Shown piece by piece: positions 12,693 through 24,412 of a stretch of DNA of 64,000 nucleotides. Origin of the DNA: Daucus carota subsp. sativus (lineage: Eukaryota; Streptophyta; Magnoliopsida; Apiales; Apiaceae); the NCBI RefSeq assembly GCF_001625215.2, contig NC_030387.2:37843606-37907605 (forward strand), in the 5' to 3' direction. The translations under genes were made by a program, and so were the position numbers. The notes below the pieces were generated by a model, which had not been told where the DNA came from, searched no databases, and saw nothing but the letters and a program-made list of their open reading frames with translations. How positions within the stretch are numbered: the first letter of the stretch is position 1; each line of letters begins with the position of its first letter.

Positions 12693-13332
12693 TTATATAT
12701 ATTGATATATTCTGAAATTAAGCATTTGGTTAAAATTATTTATTTTCTTACATCTATTAAGTATTACAATACAATGATGATAATATTTCATTATAAAAAA
12801 TTAAATCCTCTCAAATATCATTCGTTTTGAATTATGAACTTTGTAAAAAAAAAAATTAAAATTTTACAATATAGTAAAAAATAATTTCTCTAGAAGTAAA
12901 AGATATTTTTAATAAATATAACAAACAATCTCATAACATTTATAATTTTATAAATACAAAAAATTCAAACGACTTTTAAATAGAGTATCAAATTGATGAA
13001 TTTCAAATAATTTTAATTGAACATCACTAAATTTTTTAGTATAATTTAAAATCTTGATAAAGTAATATCAAACTTTTTCAGAAAATTCAAAATCGTAATT
13101 GAATATCTCAAAATTTTAATATATTTTTAAAAATCTAATTGAATCCACATGATTTCAAGAATGAAAAAAAATCCTTAAAATTTTCAAATGAATACCCCCC
13201 AATAAAGGTCATTCTAGAAAGTATCTGAATACTGACCGGCTTAAATTTATCTCAACAACAGTATTGTGCATTTGTATTTTTAAATGAAATTAGAATAATG
13301 CAAACAGAACTTCACACAAGTTTTTGGGTGAT
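12693..13332. other. AT-rich spacer between thioredoxin and TMEM222-like genes
   Basis: Low-complexity AT-rich sequence with no gene, tRNA or recognisable repeat. It separates the thioredoxin promoter from the 3' end of the next minus-strand gene. Confidence 0.6.
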
Positions 13333-14643
13333 TCACAGGTGAATTAAATTACTGAAACAGTAGGTGCCAAGGAGAAACCATCCTACAAGAAGGAAGGTGA
13401 AAAGAGCCCAAAATGTAAGGAAGGTAGCTCCTCCAAAATATAGTCCTATACCAAACACAACAATGGATGGCACCAATGATCGTACCATAGCCGCTTTATT
13501 TACCCATTGCCCTTTGAGGAAGATCATGGCAGCCAAATTCACCACATTCCATCCACCATTCCGAAACTTCAACCTGTTAAGATTGTTGGCCACAAAGGAG
13601 TGGCAATTACAAGTTAGTATGTTGTAGGATAGGTGTTGATATTCTTGCGTTCCCTTTTTCAAGGCACCGTCCCATGTCATTGTCAATGCATCTGTTCCGC
13701 TTTCATCCTGTTTGTAATCTTTATCACTTCTGTAAACACAGCACTGTTGTTGAGGAAATAAACAGAAAAAAAATTAGGTTGGAGCATAGCCATGAACAGA
13801 ACATAGTAACAAAAGCCATTAATGCTTTTTAGAAGTCGATACATAAACAGGAAAAACAATTTAATACATAGTAAATCATTACTGCTTTCTGGTACTTATT
13901 GAGTCAGGGGAAGAACAATACAAGTTTACAACAAAGGAAGAACAATGCCAGTTCTGTAAAAAGAGAGTTCGAATCATATAACAAATATATACAGCAAAAC
14001 AAGAACCAGTGCTTTCTAGAAAAACTACGTGCAACATTATACTGATTCTTGAACAAATCAACTCAACAACTCAGATGCCTATCAAAATTTACAGCATTCA
14101 AGACAAACCATGAAATCAGCATGTTCCTATCCCCCTCGGGGACCCAATTTTAAAAAAATCACCACTGGTCATGTGCATAGTCACCAAAACTACTGACATG
14201 TCTAGAACTGGCCGACTACTGTATCAATATCATTGAGGCAAGATATAGGAAAAGGAGGTAGCAATTGAAACTGAGGTAAAAAAAAATAAAAAGAAGATGT
14301 GATTCTCTTGTGAGCTCTATCATACAACATGAGAACAGTGCAAATCAATTTTTGGAGATGAACTATTTTGTACCTTTCCTTCATCTATGCGGATGTAGCG
14401 GGCTACAGCTCCAAAAGTAAAGTTGTCCACACAAACAAAATTCGGGCCAGCAAAATCCAAGATCACACCATCCTCTCTGCATAACCCCATGTGGCCGATA
14501 AAAGGAATGAACCATGATAAGACAGGAATAGGTGTCCACACAATACAGAACGGAAACCGGGATCTTTCTGGATCAATTTGCAAAGATTGTAGGGAAGTGT
14601 GTTCCATCATCACACCATGCTCAGGGTCTTCATTCTGTTCCAT
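13333..14643 (-). CDS. TMEM222/DUF778 family membrane protein (RTE1-like)
   Basis: The family includes Arabidopsis RTE1, a Golgi/ER membrane protein that promotes ETR1 ethylene-receptor signalling, and animal TMEM222. Two coding exons, 14643-14374 and 13743-13333, give 226 residues. The conserved core starts [11 protein letters not shown], continues [17 protein letters not shown] and [20 protein letters not shown], and has the C-terminal half with [13 protein letters not shown]. One or two hydrophobic segments follow near the C-terminus ([14 protein letters not shown] onward). The CRED and GAVARYI wording differs from RTE1 itself, so this may be the TMEM222 branch rather than the ethylene regulator. 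A 5' UTR intron is likely: acceptor near 14647, donor near 15363-15367. The ethylene role is inference from family only. Confidence 0.85.
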
Positions 14644-14646
14644 TAG

Positions 14647-15363
14647 CTATACCAATCATAACCACAAATGCTAATTTAATAATCTTAGTTTCAAGTCAAA
14701 TTCAGCTTTGATTTCTCTTTCATCGTTAATAATATACAATCCAATTAGCCCATCTAGACATCTAATATCATCTTCAATTGTTGGTAGCACAGGTCATCTC
14801 AATTGGTACCAAATCTCTTCTACTGTAACCGTCTCGCAATTAGCTTATAAACATTCTACTATATTAATAAACTTCAACCTTATCAATAATGTTTCCTCTT
14901 ATTAATTAAAACATGTTTAACTTATATGCACTGCCAATCATATTGACCTATTGAACTACTTCGAGTCCCACAAACATGTTCTAAACATCGCAAAACATAT
15001 CATCCTGCAACACAGAACATATTCGATGCCCCGAATACTCTACAATTGTGTCTCCAAACATAAAATTTATATCTGCTTTAATTCGAAAAAATTCCCAATT
15101 TTCATAGTCATCCAAACACGTTATACAATCCTACTGAGTAAAAGTCTTAAACCATTTAACAAAAAAGTCCCAAACAAGACACGGATGTTTTCAATTAATA
15201 ACAGGACATTTGTTTACAACAGGATCTGTAGTTGTTTAGTTACCTGTTCCAAAGGTGTAATAATAATTACAATATAAACGTGCATATGCGAAGAAATTAG
15301 AAAGTAAAAATAGGTGGAAAGACTTACAATGAAATTATGGAGCCAAGAGGAGAAGAAAGATAC
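14647..15363 (-). other. Likely 5' UTR intron of the TMEM222-like gene
   Basis: Immediately upstream of the start codon the minus strand reads TATAG then CTAATGG, a usable acceptor. About 720 bases further upstream, CCGTAGGTATC gives a donor (GTATC, or GTAGG four bases earlier). No other coding exon is seen between them. Transcript data would be needed to choose the donor. Confidence 0.45.
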
Positions 15364-15726
15364 CTACGGTGATCACAAGTTGTCCGGAATCTGAAGAATT
15401 ATTACAGGCTCTCCTCGCTATCTATGAAATATGAATCTGTCTGTCTACGCGACTTGTTTTGCAAATTTCAACTCACGCCTTCGAAGAATGAAGAAGGTAA
15501 TTTGGAGTTTGACAATAAAAATAATTGTTTTTCAAAAGGATTTTAGATGTATATGGAACATGATTTTTTTTATTATTTTTTTTGCCACAAAATAAAAACA
15601 CTTTCATTAATCAGAACAATACAGTCGAGACAAATCTCCAGCTGCCGATACAATGGAACGTAATTTTAAGAAATTATGTATTTATGAATATAATAGTTAT
15701 ATTTGATTTTGATTTTATATAATTTT

Positions 15727-15940
15727 GGGAAATTCTCAATGATACCCTCTTAGAATTGGCGTCTTAGAATTGGCGTTTTCAGATGGTATACAAAATTGTT
15801 TTGACTTTCGGATGGTACCATTCTACTATTATATTATTCTATGCAATACCCCTGCCATTAAGCTCCGTTAGTCAAACGTTAAATTCCGGGTATCATTCGG
15901 AAAAATCAATTTTAGAAGGGTACCATTTATAATTTTTCTT
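15727..15940 (+). mobile_element. MITE, GGGAAATTCTCAATG family, copy 1
   Basis: Starts GGGAAATTCTCAATGATACC and ends with an inverted, more diverged version (GGGTACCATTTATAATTTTTC). The interior contains TTGTTTTGACTTTCGGATGG and CGTTAGTCAAACGTTAAA. The same interior occurs reverse-complemented in the element at 16403-16599. Target duplication could not be resolved. No coding frame. Confidence 0.75.
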
Positions 15941-16402
15941 AAATATTATTATTCACATTTTTTTTGAATCCTGTTATTCTGAAAATATTATCTCCAATAT
16001 GTTGTTATTACTATATCATATATACATAGGCATGTGCTCAAATGAGAACCAACCAAACTAAAACTCAATCTCGGTCTTTTATTTCCTTAAAAATTAAACC
16101 GTTCAATTAGATAATACACACATAAATAATTGTTTGTATGCCTAATATAGAGAAATGAGAAGATGTATTCGAATTGAAATAATTGAGATTTTTTTTAAAT
16201 AACAATTGAGATTTTATGGTACTTCGTAAAAAATGATACTCGATTTTGATTCCTAATCTAATTCTAATTATTCTGAACTTTTTTCGATCAGTTATCCTTA
16301 ATTTTAACCTAACCCCGACTTTAACAAATGATATTTAGTTTAATCCATATATGTTTAAATTTTCAGAATAATAGGATTAAAAAAATCATAATAATACATT
16401 AA

Positions 16403-16599
16403 GGGAAATTCTCAATGATACCCTCCTATAATTGACTTTTTCAAATGATACTCAAAATATAACGTTTGACTGACGGATGTTAACGGTAGGGATACTGCAT
16501 AGAATAAGATAATAGTACAATGGTACCATCCGGAAGCCAAAACAATTTTGTGTACCAACTGAAAAAGTCAATCTAAGAGGGTACCGTTGAAAATTTCCC
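16403..16599 (-). mobile_element. MITE, GGGAAATTCTCAATG family, copy 2 (inverted)
   Basis: Both ends are well preserved: GGGAAATTCTCAATGATACC at the left, and GAGGGTACCGTTGAAAATTT then CCC at the right. Its interior (CGTTTGACTGACGG, TGGTACCATCCGGAAGCC) is the reverse complement of copy 1 at 15727-15940, so it lies in the opposite orientation. The two copies are 462 bases apart. Confidence 0.75.
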
Positions 16600-17069
16600 T
16601 ATAATTTTTAAATAAACAACATAAAATTAATATAGACTTCTTGGGTTCAAGTAAAATATTTCCAATCTCATAAATTTTGTTAGATTTTTCAAATTTTTTA
16701 ATATGAATAATAAACGGAATTATATCAGAAAAATCTTATTTTATGAAATTCAAAAAATTTCATCCGTATATGAATATCAGCATTTTTTTATGGATTTTAA
16801 ATAATTTTCATTTAATGTCATGATATTTTAAACGATAATTAAAAATCTTGATCAAAATCATTTATAATATAATTAAAAATCTTATTATACTTTTGAGGAG
16901 GTCCGACTATAAAGAGGTGCAAACAGCCCAACTAAACAGGATTTCAAAATTTTTAGGATTCAAATATTTGTTGCTGATTATGTATCGGCGAGAATTAAAA
17001 CGAGAACTCATCAAAACTCTATTTTCAAAATTTACGTCTTCTTTGAAAATATACATCATTTGCGAATTC

Positions 17070-17233
17070 TATATTTTTATTAATTGAATCAATCTTTCAA
17101 CATCGCTTATCCATGACTATTAATTTCATTTTCAACGATAAAATGTTGTTTTATATTTTTATTATTTGAATCAATCTTTCGACATCGCTTATCCATGACT
17201 ATTAATTTCATTTTCAACGATAAAAAGTTGTTC
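17070..17233. repeat. Tandem duplication, about 82 bp unit
   Basis: Two adjacent copies, each containing GAATCAATCTTTC, ACATCGCTTATCCATGAC and TTCATTTTCAACGATAAAA. They differ at only a few positions, so the duplication is fairly recent. Non-coding. Confidence 0.85.
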
Positions 17234-17815
17234 TATATTTTTTCTTTTGATCTCAATTTTTACTTATAAATGTACTTTCTATTATTAAAAAAAGAAAGTA
17301 AGTTTTCATACTATATTATGGGTCAAATTTTTTATATAATATAAGACCATAAAATGTTTATAAAAAGACAAAAACATGCTTATAAAACACAAACACACAA
17401 GACCATGGAATGTTTAAGGGGTGCCTTCTCTTCAGAAGCACAGCGTTACCAGCTTTCGATAAAAATTTCACATTCCACCCATGTATTCTTTCCAGATTTT
17501 GTCTTTCAAAAATTTGAAAACTAAATTTTTCCATCTACCCGCTAAGAAGGTAATCCCAGATAATAATATCTGGTCGAAAGGTCATTTGACACTCCAAGAA
17601 TATCTGTTATTTCTTGCTGCTTATCCCTTCGAACATTGGAACTAAAGAAAATCCCTGATTTCTCTTGTAATTTTTAAAAGCTAAAAGTTACTCATATTTT
17701 AAAACTGGTACAGGCAAATAGCTGGGGATTTAACAAAATTGGAGAATCAGACACTCAGATACCCCTGCACTGCTAATCCCACTGACCACACTTATCTGTT
17801 TGAGTTGCTGATATA

Positions 17816-18028
17816 CTCCCTCCGTTTTGAAATATAGGTCGCTTAACTTTTTTGCACGCACCGCATGCTAAAAATCATTATTTTTCAAAATTTTTTTTGA
17901 ATAAAAATATGTGATATATATTTTTATTCAGAAAAAAAAATTCAAAACAAATGATTTTTAACATGCGGTCAAAGGATTTAGAAATACGTGAAAAAAGTCA
18001 AGCGACCTATATTTCAAAACAGAGGAAG
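17816..18028. mobile_element. Stowaway-type MITE (copy B)
   Basis: Starts CTCCCTCCGTTTTGAAATAT and ends with the inverse (ATATTTCAAAACAGAGGAAG). TA flanks both sides (17814-17815 and 18029-18030). Inverted repeats extend about 35 bases and include ATAGGTCGCTT. Same family as the element at 1611-1854. Confidence 0.85.
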
Positions 18029-18636
18029 TATATTACATGCCCACATGGCCACATTATATGCAGGTTAACATCACACAAGCAGATAAAGAGGGGAGGAGCA
18101 TTCAACACTAGGTACTTTTATGAACTTGGAAATCATGAAAGTAAAGGAAAAAAAGAGAATAAATAATTGGACCTAATTTTCCCTACACTGTTGGCATAAT
18201 AGTTCAGTTGCTAGCTTATTAAAAACTCTGGTTGATCTTTCCGGCTCCATGTAGCATTTCAGTTGAATTGTATGATAATACAAGTTTTAACATTGGAAGA
18301 GAAACCACTCATATATGCTTGGCCACCAAGTAGGTTTAACATTGTTCTCTCCTATTGAATGTTATAGTAACGATTACCAAATGTGAAGTACAACATAGTA
18401 AATGGACTCAGCACTCTAGTCAGGTATGCTTCTGCTCAAGTTGACATTGGTTATGGTGGGAATGTTGAAGGGATTGCTATCAAGTAAACCATACCTCTTC
18501 GGATGTAAACACTTCTTACTCTATGCTATCAGCAGACCGTTTTTTGGCTATCAAGTAAACCATACCTCAAGATCAGCAGTCTGGATCTTAAATCTACAGA
18601 CATAAAGTATGTATCGACCATATCCGTAGTTTTAGA

Positions 18637-19097
18637 GGAGTGTATTGGATTGGGATTTTAAAGCATTTTTTTGCATTCATGAAATCCGAGGGTATTCGAT
18701 TGGGATTGTTTGAAATCCATTAAAATCTTGAGGTATTTAATTGGGATTTTAAACTATGCTACAAAATATGGTGGTATTCAATTGGGATTTTAAATTATGC
18801 TTTAAAATCCAATGGTATTCAATTGGGATTGTTTAAAATCCATTAAAATCTGATGGTATTCAAATGCTGATGGATTTTTTTTCATTTCATAAAATGATGG
18901 ATTTTGTGGCATTCTTCAGTGTATTTTAAGTTTTTTGAAATCCCACCAAATTCAATGGGATTTCGAAGCATTGTACCTAAATCCTATCAACTCTGCGACA
19001 TTTCATCAAGAATCCGCAAAAAATCAAAATCCCATACAATCCATTAAAATCCATAGACTAAAAACAATGTATTAAAATCCCAATCGAATACACCCCC
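18637..19097. mobile_element. MITE with internal direct repeats
   Basis: The left end GGAGTGTATTGGATTGGGAT and the right end (inverse of GGGGGTGTATTCGATTGGG) are inverted repeats. The left half holds several direct repeats of a unit like GGTATTCAATTGGGATTTTA, often with AATCCATTAAAATC between them. Target duplication was not resolved. No coding capacity. Confidence 0.7.
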
Positions 19098-19371
19098 GTT
19101 AGTTAAAACTTAATTGTCTAAAAGATTAAGTTCTTTTTGTAGTATATGTATATTTGCACAAGAACTGATTTCAACAAAATACGGGTTATAATGATCAGAA
19201 AATCTATTTCTCTGTCTCTGTGTATTAATATTGCAATTTCTTATTAGTTTCCATGCTTACAAGTTTCAACTCAGAACTTAAATAAGTGTACTGAGGCCAT
19301 GACCTAACAAAATTTGTCAACAGACACAGCTCTAGCCTCTGGGAAATTGTATATATGTATCACTTTACATG

Positions 19372-21074
19372 CTAGAAGTTGTTAGAACTGACCATAAGTG
19401 GTTCAACGAGGAGAGATTTCTCATGACCTGGTAAACAATTCTTCTCCAACATTGATCTTAATGGCTCTATTTCTGACTTTATCTTGTTCTCCTCGTTCTT
19501 GCCCCATACAACCAGATAGAGACCTAGTATGATTAATACGGCTCCAATGATGCTGCAGAAATGTTCAAAAACAGAATAAGGCTTCTAATGTTCTTAACTC
19601 AAACAGTAACACCGAAGATAATAAACTGAAGACTAGGTAGATGACCCAATTAAAGGTTCTTGGTTAAAAAGTAATTAATTTACATGAAGAGAATAATACA
19701 TTATATAAAGAGTTATTTTAAACTATTGTATTGCTGAAACTTACCTTCCCAGAGAGAATGCCTCGCTTAGGAAGACAGAAGCCATGACTGCCGCAACCAG
19801 AGTCTGAAGAGGCAGATATGCTGCAACAAGCATAGGACCTCCCCTTTCAACAACCCATATTTGTATTGCAAAGGCAAGCCCTGAAGCAACTACTCCCTGA
19901 AAGGCCAATCGATTATAATCAATACTTATCAGTAGGGCATATAAGAATTTTGAAACAAATTTGATAAAAACATATGTAGTTGAAAGTTTCATACTGCATA
20001 AATAACACACAAGAGCTCGCTTTGGGAGTGAATTTTCCAGGCCTCGATGTTTCTTTCAGTAAATGCTGCAATCGCTAAAAACTGCATAATAGCAAACAAG
20101 AAAGTATAGCAAGCAATGGACAGCCGAGCTGGATAATTCTTCACCACAGGAGCTTGTAAGACAATCCAACTAGCCCAACATACGCAATGAATTACAAGAG
20201 ATACACAACCTAATGCCCAATTCTTTCCCTCAGTATCTTCCTGAAAACTCATCGACTCTAATTGGTGAGAACCCGAATCTGGGCTATATATGATTGGTCC
20301 CCGGTAAAGGGTTATGATCAAAGCCCCAGCAACACAAGCGAAAGTTCCAAACACCATAGCAAAACCATCTTTTCTTCTCAAATTCACTTCTTCGATCCTG
20401 CAACAATCCTAAAAATGCTCAAGTAATATTAACTTAGAGCCCTGCTTCAAAATATGATTGATTACCTGAAAATTGCAGCCAAAGCAAAAGTAATAGCAGG
20501 GACAGAATTTTCAATAGTAGATGCAAACACTGGGGATGTGTTCTCTAAACCAATAAAGTAGGATCCATTGTTTAATACAACTCTGTTATCATAACATACA
20601 ATCAATAATTGGTCTGTACAATAAATTGCTGCACAAGTACAAGTCAATACCCTTTTCAAAATAAAAACATACCCAACAAGCCCAAGAACGAAAAATTGCA
20701 GAACATATGATGCATTTAGCGCTGGCCTATCTTTCCTGTTCAATAAAAAAGATCACTTTAGTGTGTTTGAGAGCGACAGAAAGAGAGGGAGGGGGAGAGA
20801 GGGAAGGGGGGAGGGAGAGAGGGAGAGAGGGAGAGGGGGGAGAGAGAGAGGGAGAGGGAGAGAGAGAGAGAGAGAGAGATGCTTACTTTTCAAGAAAATA
20901 AGCAAATGGGGAGAGAAGAAGCAATCCAATAGTGATTCTATAAATAAGAAAAACAAGTTTGCTAATGCCAACATTGAGTGCAATTCGGAGAATGATGTGA
21001 TTCCCAGCATAACCAATTTGAAAAATGATCATGGCTATGTGCAGCTGCACACGTTCTGGTACTGATGAAAACAT
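19372..21074 (-). CDS. WAT1-like: WAT1-related EamA transporter (MtN21 family)
   Basis: Multi-pass membrane transporter of the plant DMT/EamA family. Arabidopsis WAT1 exports auxin from the vacuole and is needed for secondary wall formation; the substrate here is not known. Six exons on the minus strand: 21074-20887, 20735-20673, 20582-20466, 20397-19995, 19896-19745, 19552-19372, giving 367 residues, typical for the family. The N-terminus has VQLHIAMIIFQIGYAG and the exon 1 end YFLEKK. Other family blocks are GLENTSPVFASTIENSVPAI, RRKDGFAMVFGTFACVAGA, YRGP, and in the second EamA repeat VVASGLAFAIQIWVVERGGP and SIIGAVLIILGLY. The closest remembered relative is WAT1 itself (FQIGYAG, ISKLVF, YRGPxIY). 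Ten transmembrane segments are expected. Intron 1 begins with a CT tract directly after the donor. Confidence 0.93.
20774..20879 (-). repeat. CT tract at the start of WAT1-like intron 1
   Basis: About 105 bases of GA/GGGA on the plus strand, which is CT on the sense strand. It begins about eight bases after the exon 1 splice donor (GTAAGC). It gives rise to spurious open frames on both strands. Confidence 0.9.
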
Positions 21075-21418
21075 TGCTTACAGCAACTGGGGAAGACACA
21101 GATTCTTGATATCTAAGTTGAACAAGTCAATTTGATCAGAAAACTCAGATCTAAGTTATGTGGAGTGAGTGAGAAACTGAGAATGCTTGCTTGCTTATAC
21201 AATTTGCATTCAATCTCTATTATTATTGTCCATACATCAGCTCAGCTGCCACAAGTCCACTTCAAAACACAAACTTTAAAATAGTGATATTCTTGGAGTA
21301 TTTCATCAATAAATCACCTACAAATCTGGATGCAGAAGATACTTGTCAGATATTTTTTAAACAAATTTTAGATGTCAGAAAAATAAAAACTTGGATAAAA
21401 ACAAAGCAAAAAAAAAAA

Positions 21419-21564
21419 AAAAAAAACAGCCTGCGCTGAATTAGAGTGAGCAGAGACTTTGAAGTGCGATTAAGCAGTCGATGGGTAGGTCAAAAAAAAC
21501 AGCCTGCGCTGAATTAGAGTGAGCAGAGACTTTGAAGTGCGATTAAGCAGTCGATGGGTAGGTC
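21419..21564. repeat. Exact 73-bp tandem duplication
   Basis: Two back-to-back copies (21419-21491 and 21492-21564), each an A run followed by ACAGCCTGCGCTGAATTAG and ending in GTCGATGGGTAGGTC. I see no difference between the copies outside the A run, which points to a very recent duplication or an assembly artefact. Non-coding. Confidence 0.85.
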
Positions 21565-22110
21565 TGTAATGCGAGTCAGGGCTGCCAGCGAGTAGCTCGA
21601 ACTCGTTTAATAAGGTCTGACCTGACTCGAGCTTGTGTACGAGCTGAACTTAAACAAGAATTCATACAATTAATTAAATGAGCCGGATCAACTCGATTTG
21701 GAAAGTTAAACAAGTTAAATTCGTGTAGAGATTTAGACTCGATTAAGTGTGAAATTGAATGAGCTAGTTCGACCGATTCATTAAAATCGGCTCTTTTGCA
21801 ACAAAAATGAGATGAAGAGGAAAGCAAACGGAATTATTTGAGATAAATACTTGATATTATTCTTACTAATTAGTTTCCAAGTTTTTATATATGAAGACAA
21901 GATTGCAACTTTTATACTAGTAAATAATATGTTTTCTTTTCAATTCGCGAGCAATCGAAAAAACCTTGTAACATTTCACTTCATGCATGTTCACTTGCTT
22001 TCCCATCCTTAAACAATTCGGGAGTGAAATGTAAAAAAAATCAAAATTTCATGTCTCGTATAATAGTCTAGAAAGTGAAGCACATGTTGGATATTTCTTC
22101 TCTTCTCATA

Positions 22111-22358
22111 CCCCGTCTGTCCCTTTCATTTTTTACAGTTTTTTCACACTGCTCGACACGAATTTTAAGATGCATATAAAACATATTTCTATAACTTATT
22201 TTTAAAAGATTTCTTTTTTATTAAAAATGTAAACATCAAATTTTTATTCAAAAGAAAAAAAGTACAAAATAATTTATCGAACTACATTTTATGAGAGCAT
22301 TAAAATGTGTGCCGAGCCTCCGTCCCCCAATGTAAACAAATGAGGGGGACGGAGGGAG
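22111..22358. mobile_element. Stowaway-type MITE (copy C)
   Basis: The right end reads GGGGGACGGAGGGAG and the left end is a diverged inverse (CCCCGTCTGTCCCTTTCATT). TA flanks both sides (22109-22110 and 22359-22360). It shares the motif TTAAAATGTGTGCCGAG with copy E at 45602-45849, so these two belong together. No coding capacity. Confidence 0.75.
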
Positions 22359-24412
22359 TACGAATCTATGGATGGATATTCTTCTTTTTCTATCATCAAA
22401 ATCGTAAATTGAAATTAGAAGAGTTCCTAGCATTTTATCTTCAACTAGCTTGCACAATTTACTACCACAAAGTGAGCTATTATTTCAGTTCAAAATTTTA
22501 CTATTCTCGTATGCTGCAAAGTGAACTATAGCCTAAAACATTCCTGGGACAGCTTGTTTTATAAAATAAAGAGTTGCTGTAACTATATGGCAATGTCAGA
22601 TTTTGATGGGCACACCATGGTCTAACCTCCCGTCTGCAATATCTGGCTTGATGCAATCTGGAAAACGGGTTCGCGTCGAGTCTAGTATGGCATTTACATC
22701 ATATATGCATGATAATCGAGAACTGATCCTTGCTGCAGAGTTTTAGAAAGTTGTAGTAATATCTCCAGGAAGACGTATATTGGCATCCGCTGAGGACTCG
22801 ACCCGGGGATAGGTTTAGTAAAATGCACGGGGAAACGTGTCCTCCCTAAAAAATATTGACATTATTTTACCATTCTAAATTATATAAAATTATGAAAGTG
22901 GCTCCAGAAAAATTTGGAATTATAACGGTGTTATTTAAAAATTTGCTTTCGCAATTACTTTTTTTTTACTGTTGCCTTATTCAGAGACACTGTTTATGAT
23001 CAGTCTACGGTAGATTCCTTATTCTTCGTATCTGCCAATCTAACTTCTTTGTCGTCTTTTTTGCGTCTGAGAGGCTTAATAATTTTATGAAGCCTATTAG
23101 GCAAATGACGAGCTCTGTAACCGTAAGTGGCAGGAGCACATACAATAATACCATCTCAATCCGACTTGTGATCCCAAATTTGTACCAGTCCGTGAACCCA
23201 ACTCCTCCTAAGATTTCACGATGACTCAAAATTTGTATCGAAAAATATGAATGGGAGAAATTTGTATCAAGAACAAGTAATTCCAGAATTTGATATGTCA
23301 AATAGACCCTTCTATAAAATTCTATCTTATCATTATGAGCAGGTTCTTATCACCGAAGTACATAAAAAAAAAAATTAACCAAACAATTTCTACAACCATT
23401 CTAAGAATTCTCACATGGTTTTCATGATTAATTACAAATCTCCATTTTGCAAAAAAGATATACTACTTGTGAAAACCAATCAAGTTATGTGACATATAAA
23501 ACCGAATTCTCACATGTCCGGAAAGTGAGTAACAACTGTACAGCTTGTAGACTTGCGACAACAGGCCATGGGCTCATATTTGCACAAACAAGCATGGGAA
23601 TATACATACGTAAACTTGATATACCATCCCTTTGTTGATGACAACGAGAAAAACCCTAGTATCTAGATAACGAAATCCTAAGGGACCACTGCCAGTTAAT
23701 TATGTACCATCGCTCAGTAAACTTTTTTCGCTAGGGTTCATGCAGATCACTGCAATATCAGTACTGAATGCCTAGCTCCTTAACTCTTTGGACTCATCCT
23801 ATTATTGCTAGCTATCTTAATGTTAATCACATTATAACTTAGTCCCCCTCATGATACTCATGTCATGCTAAACTTGTGAAAAATAATTAACCTTTCATTT
23901 CACTTACAATTTGGGAGAGCTGTCCAAAAACGACAGCTGGTCCCGGACAAATGATTGATAGCGATCTAAGAAATTATTTCACTGGGGCAAAATTTTAGAA
24001 TTGGATGATTAAAGTGTTTATATATCCCATTACTCATGTATTTACCTAAAAAATTCAAAATGAATACTTCCTAAAAAAATCACCCAAAATATGGTTATAT
24101 CAATCGCGTTTCTAAGAAAGCGGACCCAAAAAAATTGCAGCAATTATATACCAGGTACATTTTGCATGGAAAGACAAGATAAATCATCTTTTTGTTGCTC
24201 GAGGAAAGTAAAAAACTTGTTTTCAAGGCATGGGGAAGTGAGTTTCCTCAAGCTAGATTATTATAAATAAAATAATAAAGAAAGATGCTGCCAGTTCGAT
24301 CTTTTTGCATAGGAAAACCAAATTATTTTTCTTGCCATCATATATCCACACATTCTTCTTTATGGGAGAGAATTGGGGGATTGAAGGTGTTAAAAAATTT
24401 CACTTCAACACT

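Larger units (their letters stand above)
15460..19370. other. MITE-rich spacer
   Basis: No gene was found. The stretch holds an inverted pair of one MITE family (15727-15940 and 16403-16599), a tandem duplication (17070-17233), a Stowaway MITE (17816-18028) and a repeat-rich MITE (18637-19097). The remainder is AT-rich and has no recognisable content. Confidence 0.7.

Noticed and set aside
20707-21065. Open frames across the WAT1-like intron 1 repeat
   Set aside because: They come from the GA/CT tract and overlap well-supported exons on the minus strand.
21580-21800. GAGCTCGAACTCG-type motifs resembling the hAT MITE at 63472
   Set aside because: Too diverged and without terminal repeats or target duplication to be called as an element.
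23005-23301. 98-residue minus-strand frame with a hydrophobic segment
   Set aside because: No family resemblance, no neighbouring exons and spacer-like base composition.
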